In this document: one piece after another, positions 8,544-17,335 of the stretch
Layout of the letters: each line of letters begins with the position of its first letter
Numbering within the stretch: position 1 is the stretch's first letter
NCBI RefSeq assembly: GCF_003268005.1
Contig: NZ_CP014213.1
Location: 62,001-126,000, forward strand
Direction of reading: 5' to 3'
Length of the DNA stretch: 64,000 nucleotides
From: Methanosphaera sp. BMS
GTDB lineage: Archaea; Methanobacteriota; Methanobacteria; Methanobacteriales; Methanobacteriaceae
Translations under genes and position numbers: made by a program
Notes under the pieces: generated by a model
Seen by the model: only the letters and a program-made list of their open reading frames with translations
Told to the model about the DNA's origin: nothing
Databases searched by the model: none

Positions 8544-9840
8544 CAATGTCGCCAGGTTAAGATTTTTTAAATGAAATTCTTTTTTCTCCGTTTTATTATT
8601 ATTCTCTTTCTTTAAAATGTTGGTTTGTATTGTGTTTGTACGTATCTGTTGGGTGTTATTTTCTTTCTTTCATATTGACGGGGCTTTTTAACTTTGTTTG
8701 GTGCGGGTATGCATTTTTTTATTAGGTTGTTGATGAAGTTTTTACTTTTGATGGATCCAATATTGTTTCGAATAAATCTATTTTTAATCTGCTGATAAGG
8801 TTGGATTGATTTACTTCGTAGTGATCGTTTTTTCCTTTTTTTCTCATATTTTTGTTAATTATTAGGTTTAAGTATATTTTGGAATAGCAATATATGTTAT
8901 ATAGTAGAAATGTGGCGTATATGTCTTGTTGTATTCCAATTTCTGTTTGTGCTGTGTAGTTTTGTATTTGTAGTCTTTGTTTGAGTGTTTTGTATGTGCA
9001 TTCTATTCCCCCTCTGGCATTATATATTTCTTTTAATTGTTCTTTACTCATTGTTTCTTGTGGTAAATTTGTTATAAGTGATTCTATTTCACCAGTTTCT
9101 AGTTCTATGTTCACGATTCTTAAATTCAATGCATTAACAACTCTCATTTTATTTTTAAAATGATTACTTTTGAATTTTTTTCGTCTTATTTTATCTAAGC
9201 CTATCTGAACTATTTCATCATCAAAAGTCATACCTTCACGTTCACAGGTGTATGTGTCTTTTTTTAGTCTAATAACGAAAAAACTATGCATTTCTATTAT
9301 TCTAACCATTAATTCTATGGAATTATGTCCTCTATCAAATATAAAGATGGATTCTTCAGGAATTATCAGTCTTCTACAGTTTTCAATATTTTTATGAATC
9401 AATGTATGTTCGCCTACGCCTCTTCTTCCGATTAAACCATCAATTATGAAATCATTTAGAACATCAACAACTCCTGAGAAAATAACTTGTGGTACTCTAT
9501 TATAATTTTCTGGAAATCCAAATTCTTTCAAGGTTAACTTTTTATTTGGTAATTCAAAACGAGATCCATCACCAGCAAATAAACGAAATCCATAAAACGT
9601 TCTAAAGAACTCATTATTCTTTTGAAAATTTATATAACCAATATTTCTCAGATAATTAATGCTTATTCTTTTAAACACATTATGATTGATATTGATTCTC
9701 TGTTCTGAAAAACTCTGTTTACGATAACTGTCAACACCATTTTTAACATAGTTTAAATGAGTATCAATATTATTCTGAATGGTTTTACGTTGATTGAACA
9801 ATATATGTTTAACATAATCACCAAAACCCCCTATATGAAT
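8544..9840 (-). mobile_element. IS4-like insertion sequence, degenerate copy
   Basis: The right end is defined by comparison with the remnant at 15906-16254: the two copies share about 349 bp and both stop exactly at CAATGTCG (8544 here). The outer left end near 9840 is approximate. I found no matching terminal inverted repeat there, so that end may be decayed or truncated. It contains one transposase gene with a frameshifted 3' end. Confidence 0.65.
8722..9801 (-). CDS. IS4-like DDE transposase, C-terminus frameshifted
   Basis: The 359-residue protein has the IS4-type catalytic core: FAGDGSRFE (first Asp), FIFDRGHNS (second Asp) and the GGIECTYKTLKQRL block with the catalytic Glu. Compared with the remnant at 15906-16254, one C is missing near 8744. 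The frame therefore leaves the normal tail after DPSKVK and ends after five wrong residues. The intact tail would run about 42 residues further, to a TAA near 8623. The track start is a TTG; a GGTGAT-like site with an out-of-frame ATG just upstream hints at a second shift near the N-terminus. Probably inactive. Confidence 0.75.
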   Translation of the reverse strand: MFNQRKTIQNNIDTHLNYVKNGVDSYRKQSFSEQRININHNVFKRISINYLRNIGYINFQKNNEFFRTFYGFRLFAGDGSRFELPNKKLTLKEFGFPENYNRVPQVIFSGVVDVLNDFIIDGLIGRRGVGEHTLIHKNIENCRRLIIPEESIFIFDRGHNSIELMVRIIEMHSFFVIRLKKDTYTCEREGMTFDDEIVQIGLDKIRRKKFKSNHFKNKMRVVNALNLRIVNIELETGEIESLITNLPQETMSKEQLKEIYNARGGIECTYKTLKQRLQIQNYTAQTEIGIQQDIYATFLLYNIYCYSKIYLNLIINKNMRKKGKNDHYEVNQSNLISRLKIDLFETILDPSKVKTSSTT

Positions 9841-9900
9841 GTTTTAAATAATATGAAAAATAGTAGTAATTAATTATTAAAAAAAGATAGAAGATGAAGA

Positions 9901-10011
9901 TTAATCATTTCCTTCATCATATACATAATGATTATTTACTTGAATCCATTCTTTTGATATTGGATTGTATTGATATCCATTATACCATAAGGATAGTTCT
10001 TCATCAGTCAT
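9901..10011 (-). CDS. Small hypothetical protein (36 aa)
   Basis: A short frame from ATG (10011) to TAA (9901) encodes an acidic, Tyr/Trp-rich peptide beginning MTDEELSLWYNGYQYNP and ending DEGND. The composition is protein-like, with a real alternation of charged and aromatic residues rather than A+T noise. There is only a weak purine-rich site before the ATG. I do not recognise a family. Confidence 0.4.
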   Translation of the reverse strand: MTDEELSLWYNGYQYNPISKEWIQVNNHYVYDEGND

Positions 10012-10435
10012 TTTTCTTTACTGATATTTTAGCAGGTTATTTTTAAAGCATTTAGTTCTTGAATTGTGTAACAACAAGTATCTATCTGAATTTAGCTAAT
10101 GAATCCTTTTTATATAGTTTTTATCCTTGTGGATATAATTCTCTATTTAGCAGGATTTTTTTTATTTTATTTCCATTCATATTTACCCTTAAAAAGTATT
10201 TTTTTCATAGTGTAATATATGGATTTTATAAAACGAACAGTTTATATTCCTATTGTTTACGATAAAATAAGTAGCCAACTTTATTTTGTTTAACAGTATC
10301 ATACTACCTTGGTTATTGAACATACTCCTTTTAACTGGAAATTAATCAAATATTATCGCTTCAAGCAAAATAAGTCAAAATTCCAGTTCATTGAGGAATT
10401 ATATCGATTAAACTAAAGTAAAAGAGGGTGTAATT
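10012..10435. other. Intergenic, no clear gene
   Basis: A+T-rich spacer between the IS4-like element with its small neighbour and the adhesin gene. A 68-codon + strand frame (10059-10265) is rich in Phe, Tyr and Ser and looks random. Nothing else stands out. Confidence 0.5.
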
Positions 10436-10582
10436 ATGATAGGAATGTTCATCTTTAATTGGGGAGTTAAACTGAAAAATGGGAATAATCCCGATGGCAG
10501 CAAAGCAATAAAAAATGAGGGTTGGAGGTTAATTTATTATATCTATGGTATAAGTAGTATTTCTTTGACTTTTGTATGCTAG
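10436..10582 (+). CDS. Possible 48-aa protein convergent with adhesin gene
   Basis: A short frame starts at ATG 10436, preceded at 5 nt by a GAGGGTG ribosome-binding site (10424-10430), and ends at TAG 10580-10582. The peptide begins MIGMFIFNWGVKLKNGNN and includes NEGWRLIYYIYG. It overlaps the 3' end of the opposite adhesin gene by 54 bp, which lowers confidence. The good ribosome-binding site is the main support. Confidence 0.3.
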   Translation: MIGMFIFNWGVKLKNGNNPDGSKAIKNEGWRLIYYIYGISSISLTFVC

Positions 10583-13027
10583 TCTGTCTTGGGTTACTAT
10601 TTCTATACTGACGTATTTGTTATATTCGGGGATACTAATATCCTTAACATTCAACACACCATTATTTGAATAGCAATACATTTGCTGTGTACCATTTCTA
10701 ATGCTAATGCCATTTATTTTTATTACACATTTGTTGGGTCCAATTACTACATTGCCCAGATAATCTTTAATAGTTGCCATTAAAGATAGTTTGTGCGTCT
10801 TGTTGTTTACTGTTGCATTGTTTATGTTTATGGTAATGGTTGATCTTTCAACCTGGAAGGTGGACGTGTTTCTAATGTCTTCCTGATAGTTCTTGTTATA
10901 GAAACCTGCAAGTATCGTATGATTTTTAACTGTCATGGATTTACCGTCAGTCACGCAGGATATTCCTAGGGGTATGGTGTAATTAACCGTGGCTACACCA
11001 TTAACTAATTTTACCTTAAGCATATTCCCTTCGGAGTCTTTAAGTGTGATGCCGTTGACCTTGAAATACACGAATTCATCAGCATAATCGATTAGATTGT
11101 TGGTTTTTCTACCATTTGTCGTATCATACACTTGAGCTTTAAGTATAAGTATCTGTCCCTGTTTGATGGTTTTAACGTTACTTGAAATTACTATCGAAGC
11201 ATTTCTTCGGAATATCATCATTTTAACTGCACTGCTTACGGAAGAGTTATATGAACCTGATGGGATGTATGATGCCGTTAATCTGTTGGCATTTTTCATC
11301 TCTAAACTTGGAGTAATAGTGGCAGTAGCCACTCCATTATCTACTTTTGCCTTTAGTGGAGTGCTGCTACCTGTAAGTTTGCCGTTATCCTTTATTGTAA
11401 CGCCGTTTATTTTGAAGATTACGCTTCCATATTGTACATTTAGATCATATTCGTCTGTCACTTTTGCAGTTAGTGTTAATTTTTCTCCTATTGTCCCGAT
11501 GACTGTTTGCAAGGATATGCTTGTATAAATACTCTTATCCTTCAACGTATCCTCAAATATATTGTTTGTGATGCTAACATTATCAGCCTTATTGAATATG
11601 GTGTTGGAATAAATAGAGGTATCTTCATTAATATTGTCTTTAATTATTGCAGTTTTTTGGCTTGTTATAGCTTTTCCTGTCCGGTATGCATTATTTTGTA
11701 TGAATGTGTTTCCCGTTATATTGCTGTTATCTTTATCGTTGTATATTGCCGAACCATAACCGCTATTATTTAGATTGAACATTATATCAAGTGTCTGATT
11801 GATAGGGTAATGTGCACTATTATTGAAAAACATTGAATCGGATACTGTCGTCGGTGAATGGAGTGCACCTCCATTCTTGTCGGCAGTGTTATTGGCAAAT
11901 TTGCAATTACTTATCTTCCCGTAATATGTTGCCCCACCGTAATTTGCAGAATTGTTGGAAAATTTACAGTTATCTATAATAATATCGCCATATATTGCTC
12001 CTCCATAGGATGCATGATTATTTATGAAGTTTGATTTTGTCAGGTTTATGTTAATGTTTTCCTTGGATTCTATTGCTCCTCCAACAATCTCGGCACGGTT
12101 ATTTATGAAAATGTTGTTATTGAATGTGGCATATCCTGTAGTTCCGTGGATGTATATTGCACCTCCATTTGTAGCCTTGTTATTGATGAAGTAATTGTTA
12201 TCTATTTGTCCATGTTTCTTGTTGCTGGTGAAAAATACTGCTCCTCCGTTTGTAGCTGTATTGTTGTTGAATGTATTGTTATAAAGTAGGGTATCACCAT
12301 AATTTTCAGCGATAAATATCGCCGCTCCATTTGCGGCCACGTTGTCTTTGAATGTACAATTTTGTATTAAATTAGTATCTCCGGCACTGTATATTGCACC
12401 TCCCGTATTGAATAGTCTTCCTGCAGTATTTTTTTCAAATGTGGAATCAAAAATCTGGACAATACCTTCTGAATAAATCATATTATTTGAATTATTAATG
12501 AAGGTGCAGTTTTCCACGGTTATACAAGAATAATGTTCTCCATATATGCATCCTCGAGTGCTGGCATTAAAATTAACGAGTGTTAAGTTAACTAAATATA
12601 CAGAACCTTTTATGTTCATAAATTCCTTTTGATTGTTTCCATAGAGAGTATTGTTATTTCCATTAATGACCAATGTGTTTAAAAAATTACCGGTGTAACT
12701 TATAACTTCTGTAGCATTATAATCTCCCTTATTGAGATTAATTGTATAATATTCGTAATTATTGTTCTGGGCTTCCTTAACCCTGTTTACCAATTCATTA
12801 AAATTTGAAACGTTGGTGTTGTATGAAGAAGTTTTAATCTTTTTTTCTTCTTTTTGCATTACTTTATCTTCAACTACACTATCCAAATTCTCTGATAAAG
12901 AGTGAGTGTCCTTCACCATTTCATTTATGCTATCTGTATTTGAATCATGAGGTAATTCTGTTGCACTTACAATACTCATAAATAGTAGCAATAATGTAAC
13001 CAAAAGCATTATTATCTTAGTATTCAT
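10529..13027 (-). CDS. Adhesin-like protein, beta-helix plus Ig-like repeats
   Basis: The 832-residue protein has a clear signal peptide (MNTKIIMLLVTLLLLFMSIVSA, cleavage near residue 23) and a charged linker. A right-handed parallel beta-helix of Chlamydia-PMP type follows (about 79-500; many GGAIY and NNSA-GGA motifs). Three Ig-like repeats close the protein (about 506-832) with motifs such as VIFKINGVTIKD and VYFKVNGITLKD. It is a secreted surface protein with no obvious C-terminal anchor, probably held in or on the pseudomurein wall; the binding partner is unknown. The ATG at 13027 follows a GAAGG site in a long T-rich leader. It is monocistronic. Confidence 0.85.
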   Translation of the reverse strand: MNTKIIMLLVTLLLLFMSIVSATELPHDSNTDSINEMVKDTHSLSENLDSVVEDKVMQKEEKKIKTSSYNTNVSNFNELVNRVKEAQNNNYEYYTINLNKGDYNATEVISYTGNFLNTLVINGNNNTLYGNNQKEFMNIKGSVYLVNLTLVNFNASTRGCIYGEHYSCITVENCTFINNSNNMIYSEGIVQIFDSTFEKNTAGRLFNTGGAIYSAGDTNLIQNCTFKDNVAANGAAIFIAENYGDTLLYNNTFNNNTATNGGAVFFTSNKKHGQIDNNYFINNKATNGGAIYIHGTTGYATFNNNIFINNRAEIVGGAIESKENININLTKSNFINNHASYGGAIYGDIIIDNCKFSNNSANYGGATYYGKISNCKFANNTADKNGGALHSPTTVSDSMFFNNSAHYPINQTLDIMFNLNNSGYGSAIYNDKDNSNITGNTFIQNNAYRTGKAITSQKTAIIKDNINEDTSIYSNTIFNKADNVSITNNIFEDTLKDKSIYTSISLQTVIGTIGEKLTLTAKVTDEYDLNVQYGSVIFKINGVTIKDNGKLTGSSTPLKAKVDNGVATATITPSLEMKNANRLTASYIPSGSYNSSVSSAVKMMIFRRNASIVISSNVKTIKQGQILILKAQVYDTTNGRKTNNLIDYADEFVYFKVNGITLKDSEGNMLKVKLVNGVATVNYTIPLGISCVTDGKSMTVKNHTILAGFYNKNYQEDIRNTSTFQVERSTITININNATVNNKTHKLSLMATIKDYLGNVVIGPNKCVIKINGISIRNGTQQMYCYSNNGVLNVKDISIPEYNKYVSIEIVTQDRLAYKSQRNTTYTIDIIN

Positions 13028-13294
13028 TCTCTTTTGCCTTCTTGTATTTTTTTTTTAAATGATTAGTTGTTGATGATAATACATATAGATATTTTTTTAT
13101 TTAAATTTTACTTTTATTTTTACATTATTAGATGTATATTGAATAAATCCATTATACATTTTCTTATCTTGATTCTCTCTTAATATAATTAATTTATGAT
13201 TGTTTACTAACAATTGAACGATTTAAAAAAAATAATTAAATTTAGGGTATATTATAATACAAATACCAAACAAATATGATAACAGGTGATAACC

Positions 13295-13477
13295 ATGGAC
13301 GATAAGGATAAAGTAATTGAGGCATTCAGAAATTCGGATGATCCATTAAACGCCAAAAAGGTTAGTGAAATCTCCGGAGTTGACAAAAAAGAAGTAGATA
13401 AAATTATGAAAGAACTCAAGAAGGATGAAACGATTATTTCTCCGAAAAGATGTTATTGGACTTTAGCAGAAAAATAA
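13295..13477 (+). CDS. Small winged-helix DNA-binding protein
   Basis: The 60-residue protein is almost entirely one winged-helix domain: helices in DKVIEAFRNSDDPLNAKKVSEISGVDKKEVDKIMKEL split into a typical helix-turn-helix, then a wing (KRCYWTLAEK). I chose the ATG at 13295 because GGTGAT lies 4 nt before it; a GTG three codons upstream overlaps that site. Proteins of this size are usually transcriptional regulators or stand-alone wHTH adaptors. The target is unknown. A T-rich tract at 13495-13520 probably ends the transcript. Confidence 0.7.
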   Translation: MDDKDKVIEAFRNSDDPLNAKKVSEISGVDKKEVDKIMKELKKDETIISPKRCYWTLAEK

Positions 13478-13582
13478 CACTCTTTTCTTATCTTGATTTT
13501 TTTTATTTTTTCATTTTGTATCTATTTTTTCTAATATCTGACATTGATTAATCTATTTTTAATGTTTTGACCATTTGAATGT

Positions 13583-13604
13583 GACTGGAAAGTGAGTTTC
13601 CAGT
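13583..13604. repeat. 8-9 bp hairpin in intergenic spacer
   Basis: GACTGGAAA, a 5-nt spacer and TTTCCAGT form a perfect short hairpin between the wHTH and TfoX-like genes. There is no T-tract behind it, so it is not an obvious terminator. It could be an operator or part of an RNA. Confidence 0.35.
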
Positions 13605-13766
13605 AGTCAATGCAATGAGTTATTGAACTTTTTGATATTTAACTTAAATTTTGCCAACACTTTGAACTTAAAAAAAAGTATAAATCGTTAAACAAACAAA
13701 TTTCTTAAAGTGGAAATTCACATGAAATTATCATTTTTTTCCAAAATTAGTTGGTGGGGTGTATAA

Positions 13767-14021
13767 ATGGGAAAGTTGTCTAAACTGCCGAATATCGGAA
13801 GGGTATTGGAGGAGCAATTAAATTATGCCGGGATAACTATTGTTGATAATCTGATTAATCTGGGCAGTAAGGAAGCATGGCTAAAAATTAGAGAATTGGA
13901 TGAAAGTGCATGTTTAAGTAGATTGATGGCATTGGAAGGAGCCATCCAGAATATTCGATGGCATGACTTATCCGAAGATGATAAAAGAAATCTAAGGGAT
14001 TTTTACAATATGCAGAAGTAA
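13767..14021 (+). CDS. TfoX C-terminal domain protein
   Basis: The 84-residue protein matches the TfoX/Sxy C-terminal domain: LSKLPNIGRVLEEQLNYAGI is the helix-hairpin-helix-like opening, and DLSEDDKRNLRDFYNM is the typical end. In bacteria the full TfoX protein regulates competence genes. The isolated C-terminal domain is widespread in archaea and its role there is unclear. A strong GGTGGGGTG ribosome-binding site lies before the ATG. The gene stands alone, followed by a hairpin terminator at 14085. Confidence 0.75.
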   Translation: MGKLSKLPNIGRVLEEQLNYAGITIVDNLINLGSKEAWLKIRELDESACLSRLMALEGAIQNIRWHDLSEDDKRNLRDFYNMQK

Positions 14022-14084
14022 ACTATCTGGTGTTAATAATCAGTTTTTAAAGGCAAGTTTTGAATATATGGCAATAGATTCATG

Positions 14085-14108
14085 AGAGTCTAAGACTCTT
14101 TATTATTG
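14085..14108 (+). terminator. Hairpin terminator after the TfoX-like gene
   Basis: AGAGTC (14085-14090), a TAA loop and GACTCT (14094-14099) form a perfect 6-bp hairpin followed by TTATTATT. It fits a terminator for the gene ending at 14021. Confidence 0.45.
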
Positions 14109-14242
14109 CTCGTTTGAATAGTTTAAGATTGTTGTTTTTGGGTACATATGTTTTTGTATCCTTTTTTGCTTTTGACAGACTTATTTAAATGGATTTATTA
14201 ATCTGAAATAATAAAAATAAATTAGAAAAAAGAAGTATTTTT

Positions 14243-14404
14243 ATGGCTGGACCGATAGCACCGACAGCGGATATTGAGACCGAAGAGGAACTGGAAGCAT
14301 TTTTGGAATATAGCAATAGACCTCGTACAAAAGAAGAACTGGAAAAGTTTAAAAGAGCAAGGCAAGTATATGCAAGTACAAAAAATGAGAAATTAGATTT
14401 TTAG
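14243..14404 (+). CDS. Small acidic hypothetical protein (53 aa)
   Basis: A frame from ATG 14243 to TAG 14404 encodes MAGPIAPTADIETEEELEAF and then a charged helix (TKEELEKFKRARQVYAST). The Glu/Lys-rich helical pattern is protein-like. It overlaps the convergent gene on the other strand by 4 bp. No family is recognised; small acidic proteins of this kind are sometimes antitoxins or subunits, but nothing here proves it. Confidence 0.55.
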   Translation: MAGPIAPTADIETEEELEAFLEYSNRPRTKEELEKFKRARQVYASTKNEKLDF

Positions 14405-14625
14405 AATATAACATGGTTTTCAGGATTGTAACGCTTTAACCATCGTAGGTCTATACCGACAAGTATGTATATATTATCGTTTATTCCCAATTCTTTCGTT
14501 AAATTGATATCCAAGTCTTCAGAATTATTCACGCAATCATTTTCAATATCTTTTATATCTATTGGAAAACCATCCCTATCGCCATCTAATAGTATTTGTC
14601 TTGCAGATTTTTTTTCTTCACTCAT
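14401..14625 (-). CDS. Hypothetical protein (74 aa)
   Basis: I place the start at ATG 14625 (MSEEKKSARQ) because GGTGAT lies 4 nt upstream of it; the longer frame to 14643 would begin inside that site. The protein is acidic with motifs DGDRDGFPIDIKDIE and a C-terminal IYILVGIDLRWLKRYNP. I do not recognise a family. The gene ends 4 bp inside the convergent 53-aa gene. It lies just downstream of the SAP-domain gene on the same strand (44-nt gap after a stop), so the two may share a transcript. Confidence 0.6.
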   Translation of the reverse strand: MSEEKKSARQILLDGDRDGFPIDIKDIENDCVNNSEDLDINLTKELGINDNIYILVGIDLRWLKRYNPENHVIF

Positions 14626-14687
14626 AATATCACCAAATCCCAATTATATATAATCATTTAGATATTTCATTCTAATTAGTATATAGT

Positions 14688-15806
14688 TCAATCCCAGTCC
14701 GCCACGTTATGATTGATGTATGTTTTTCTCCATTTCTTGTCCAGTTTTTTAGGGCTAGTCTTGGAAAGCAACGTTGGAAGATTTTCTATCAGCACATTCA
14801 GCGGTACCGTAATATGTTCCAGGTTGGAGTACTCCTTCACTATAACGGCTTCAACATCATAGTCATTTTTGTTATATAACTTGCGTATCTTATTCAACGT
14901 ATTTTCCTCTATCAGTTCATCGCAGTAAAAGAAGATATCTTCAGTATCTATAAGATTCAATTTGGCTATAAACAGTCTGACCACTCCCCTGAAGTAGTTT
15001 TCATCATCTTTGAAGTGATGATACACATAGTTCTGATTTCTGATATGGGTAGTGTAGTCGAATTGATCTTCATCTTCAAGGGCTTTTTTTATGTGCAGCT
15101 CCAGAAATTCAATGGTAGCCTCCAGAAGGTCGTCTTTATCCTCTATGAACTTTCTGTATTCACAGTAATGATACTCATTTAATGGGAAGTCAAATAACTT
15201 GTTATACTCATGGCTCTTAAGGTATTCCACACCCTTTGGCGTAATCAGATAAATCGTATAGTCATAATTCTTAAATGACTCGATGCTGTTGAATTCTATC
15301 TCTTCAAGATTGACGTTTTCCTTTATTCTCTCGGTCAGTTCCTTCTTGTTACCGCTTATCTTCAAGTTGTTTTTTCGAAGTATGTCCTCTAAATCCTTTT
15401 TCTTAAGATCTTGAACGGTATTTTCCCAGTACTCCGGTATCAGATACTTGGAGATAAAACCCTTGTCCACAAGTTCGTCAAAGATTTTTCCCGTATCGTT
15501 TCGTTCATATTCCTTAGCATTTTCACTTATAATATCCTCGATATTGTCTGCATAATAATAAAGATCCTCTAGTGACTGGTAAAGGCACAGTTCATAGGTA
15601 TCCCATATGGACTTGTGTGATTCATCCAGCCTATAGCATAATTCATCATCATCATCCGATTCATCATCGAAGTTGTCGTCATCATCAAAATCAAACACGT
15701 CATTGGGGTCGTTGTAGTTGATTATTGTGTTTCCATCCTGATAATAAAGGATATTTTCCTCGGGATTTAACAGTATATCGGCGGTTTCTTTATCCATTTT
15801 ACTCAT
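14688..15806 (-). CDS. SAP-domain protein, probably 5'-truncated
   Basis: The annotated start (ATG 15806) gives 372 residues. The features are a very acidic segment (DFDDDDNFDDESDDDDE, 39-55) and a SAP domain (about 131-165: LKKKDLEDILRKNNLKISGN then KKELTERIKE), a helix-hairpin motif that binds DNA or nucleoprotein. A helical C-terminal region of about 200 residues has no recognised fold. The frame continues upstream without a stop to about 15905 and encodes another ~33 acidic, protein-like residues, then runs into the IS remnant. The real N-terminus was therefore probably lost. A weak GGAG before 15806 could allow a shortened product. Confidence 0.65.
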   Translation of the reverse strand: MSKMDKETADILLNPEENILYYQDGNTIINYNDPNDVFDFDDDDNFDDESDDDDELCYRLDESHKSIWDTYELCLYQSLEDLYYYADNIEDIISENAKEYERNDTGKIFDELVDKGFISKYLIPEYWENTVQDLKKKDLEDILRKNNLKISGNKKELTERIKENVNLEEIEFNSIESFKNYDYTIYLITPKGVEYLKSHEYNKLFDFPLNEYHYCEYRKFIEDKDDLLEATIEFLELHIKKALEDEDQFDYTTHIRNQNYVYHHFKDDENYFRGVVRLFIAKLNLIDTEDIFFYCDELIEENTLNKIRKLYNKNDYDVEAVIVKEYSNLEHITVPLNVLIENLPTLLSKTSPKKLDKKWRKTYINHNVADWD

Positions 15807-15905
15807 ACTCTCCAGAATATCTGACAGAACTTCCTTTGCTTCATCTTCTGTTATGACTTCCTCGTCCTCATCACCTTCATATTCAAGGTTGTACCCACAG
15901 ATATT

Positions 15906-16254
15906 TATTGCTATTCCAAAAGATACTTAAACCTAATAATTAACAAAAATATGAGAAAAAAAGGAAAAAACGATCACTACGAAGTAAATCAATCCAACCT
16001 TATCAGAGATTAAAAATAGATTTATTCGAAACAATATTGGATCCATCAAAAGTCAAAAACTTCATCAACAACCTAATAAAAAAATGCATACCCGCACCAA
16101 ACAAAGTTAAAAAGCCCCGTCAATATGAAAGAAAGAAAATAACACCCAACAGATACGTACAAACACAATACAAACCAACATTTTAAAGAAAGAGAATAAT
16201 AATAAAACGGAGAAAAAAGAATTTCATTTAAAAAATCTTAACCTGACGACATTG
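15906..16254 (+). mobile_element. Remnant of IS4-like element (3' end only)
   Basis: This 349-bp piece matches the 3' end of the IS4-like copy at 8544-8891 almost base for base, in the opposite orientation. It encodes the last part of the transposase, but one base is missing near 16010, so the frame stops at GAT TAA. After that point it preserves the intact tail that the other copy has lost (KNFINNLIKKCIPAP and onwards to PTF, TAA near 16183). The left part of the element is gone. Confidence 0.8.
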
Positions 16255-16425
16255 AAAATAATATATTGATTCTAATTTTTTATATACATTATTTACTATT
16301 ATTCGGTTAAAGCATATATTGTTTATTAAAAATGGATTATTGATGAGAAAAATCATTATGAATAAGTAATATTGGGGATAAATTGATTAAGTGCTAATGT
16401 TTTATGGAGATTAAGGGGTTGAGAG

Positions 16426-16653
16426 TTATAACTCTTCAAGAATCTGGAGACTAACCGGTTTTAAGATTTTGAAATTAACATTATTTTTCCAAAACCCTTT
16501 AATATAACCCTTTTCCTGTAATTTGTCAAAGTAAGGTTTTAGTTCGTCATGCCATATGTCGATTTCTTTGAATTTTTTATTTGAAATTATTGTTCCAACT
16601 TTTTTATCAAGTAAGATACTGCCTAATATTGATTGTGCTATGTTTATTGTCAT
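16426..16653 (-). CDS. Hypothetical protein (75 aa), possibly wHTH-like
   Basis: The ATG at 16653 follows a very strong AAAGGAGG site at 7 nt. The protein has an N-terminal helix (MTINIAQSILGSILLDKK), a central charged helix (WHDELKPYFDKLQEKGYI) and a short beta/helix end (ILKPVSLQILEEL). The pattern could be a small winged helix, but I do not recognise a family. A TATA-like TGATATATAAG on the - strand lies near 16723-16733, about 75 nt upstream. Confidence 0.6.
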   Translation of the reverse strand: MTINIAQSILGSILLDKKVGTIISNKKFKEIDIWHDELKPYFDKLQEKGYIKGFWKNNVNFKILKPVSLQILEEL

Positions 16654-16779
16654 AATTTTGCCTCCTTTTGAAATTCAATATAAAAAAATTTTTATTTACT
16701 TTTGGTTATTATAATTTCCACTTTCTTATATATCAGTCCTAGTATTTAAACTTAACTTATTTTGTCTTAAGAAAAAATT

Positions 16780-16826
16780 TAAAAAATTTAAAAAAAATAA
16801 TCATAAGCTTTGATAAACTCAAAGCT
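16780..16826 (-). terminator. Orphan - strand terminator hairpin
   Basis: AGCTTTGA / TCAAAGCT (16806-16813 and 16819-16826, 5-nt loop) is a perfect 8-bp stem. Read on the - strand it is followed by ATTATTTTTTTT and further T-runs. No gene lies upstream on that strand, so it may end an unannotated RNA. Confidence 0.35.
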
Positions 16827-17223
16827 CCTGTTTGCTACGTTGATAAGAATAATCTGTTTTTTAAACTATAGTATCCTTGCCTAATCTGGATATGCTCTGA
16901 AAACTTTAATATGCAAATTCCATCTTGATTTTTAAAATGAACCTTAAACTAGTTAATACCTTTAAATCTGCATAATACTATCCTATTTTTAAATGAACAA
17001 TTCTAACCTTTTTATTTTTTGGAGATGATTAAAAAGGAAATTGTACTTATGATTTAAACTAATTTTAATTGAGTGATTTTCTGTATGAATTCGATTTTTT
17101 GATTAACCTCTACTTAACCATAACGTTTAATTAATGGAGATGTTTTATTTACAATAATCTAAGATCTAACGAATTTGATATTTATAACATGCAATACTTA
17201 ACTTAGTCCTACAAACACACCCA

Positions 17224-17335
17224 TGTTGTCCATAAATCCTATTTATTCAAAAGATATTATTTTACTGTACATACATGTGTAAATTCATGAATGCAATGAG
17301 GTTTTACATGGGATTTATGGACTTATGGGTCTTAA
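17224..17335. repeat. Long imperfect inverted repeat, possible structured RNA
   Basis: ACCCAT followed by GTCCATAAATCC on the left (17227-17243) is mirrored on the right by GGATTTATGGAC followed by ATGGGT (about 17310-17329). The 12-bp core is perfect and the outer ACCCAT/ATGGGT also pairs, with one or two unpaired bases between. The loop of about 65 nt has smaller palindromes (ACATGT-like, TTCATGAA). Confidence 0.5.

Noticed and set aside
10059-10265. 68-codon + strand frame
   Set aside because: Composition (Phe, Tyr, Ser, Leu) fits random T-rich DNA; no ribosome-binding site.
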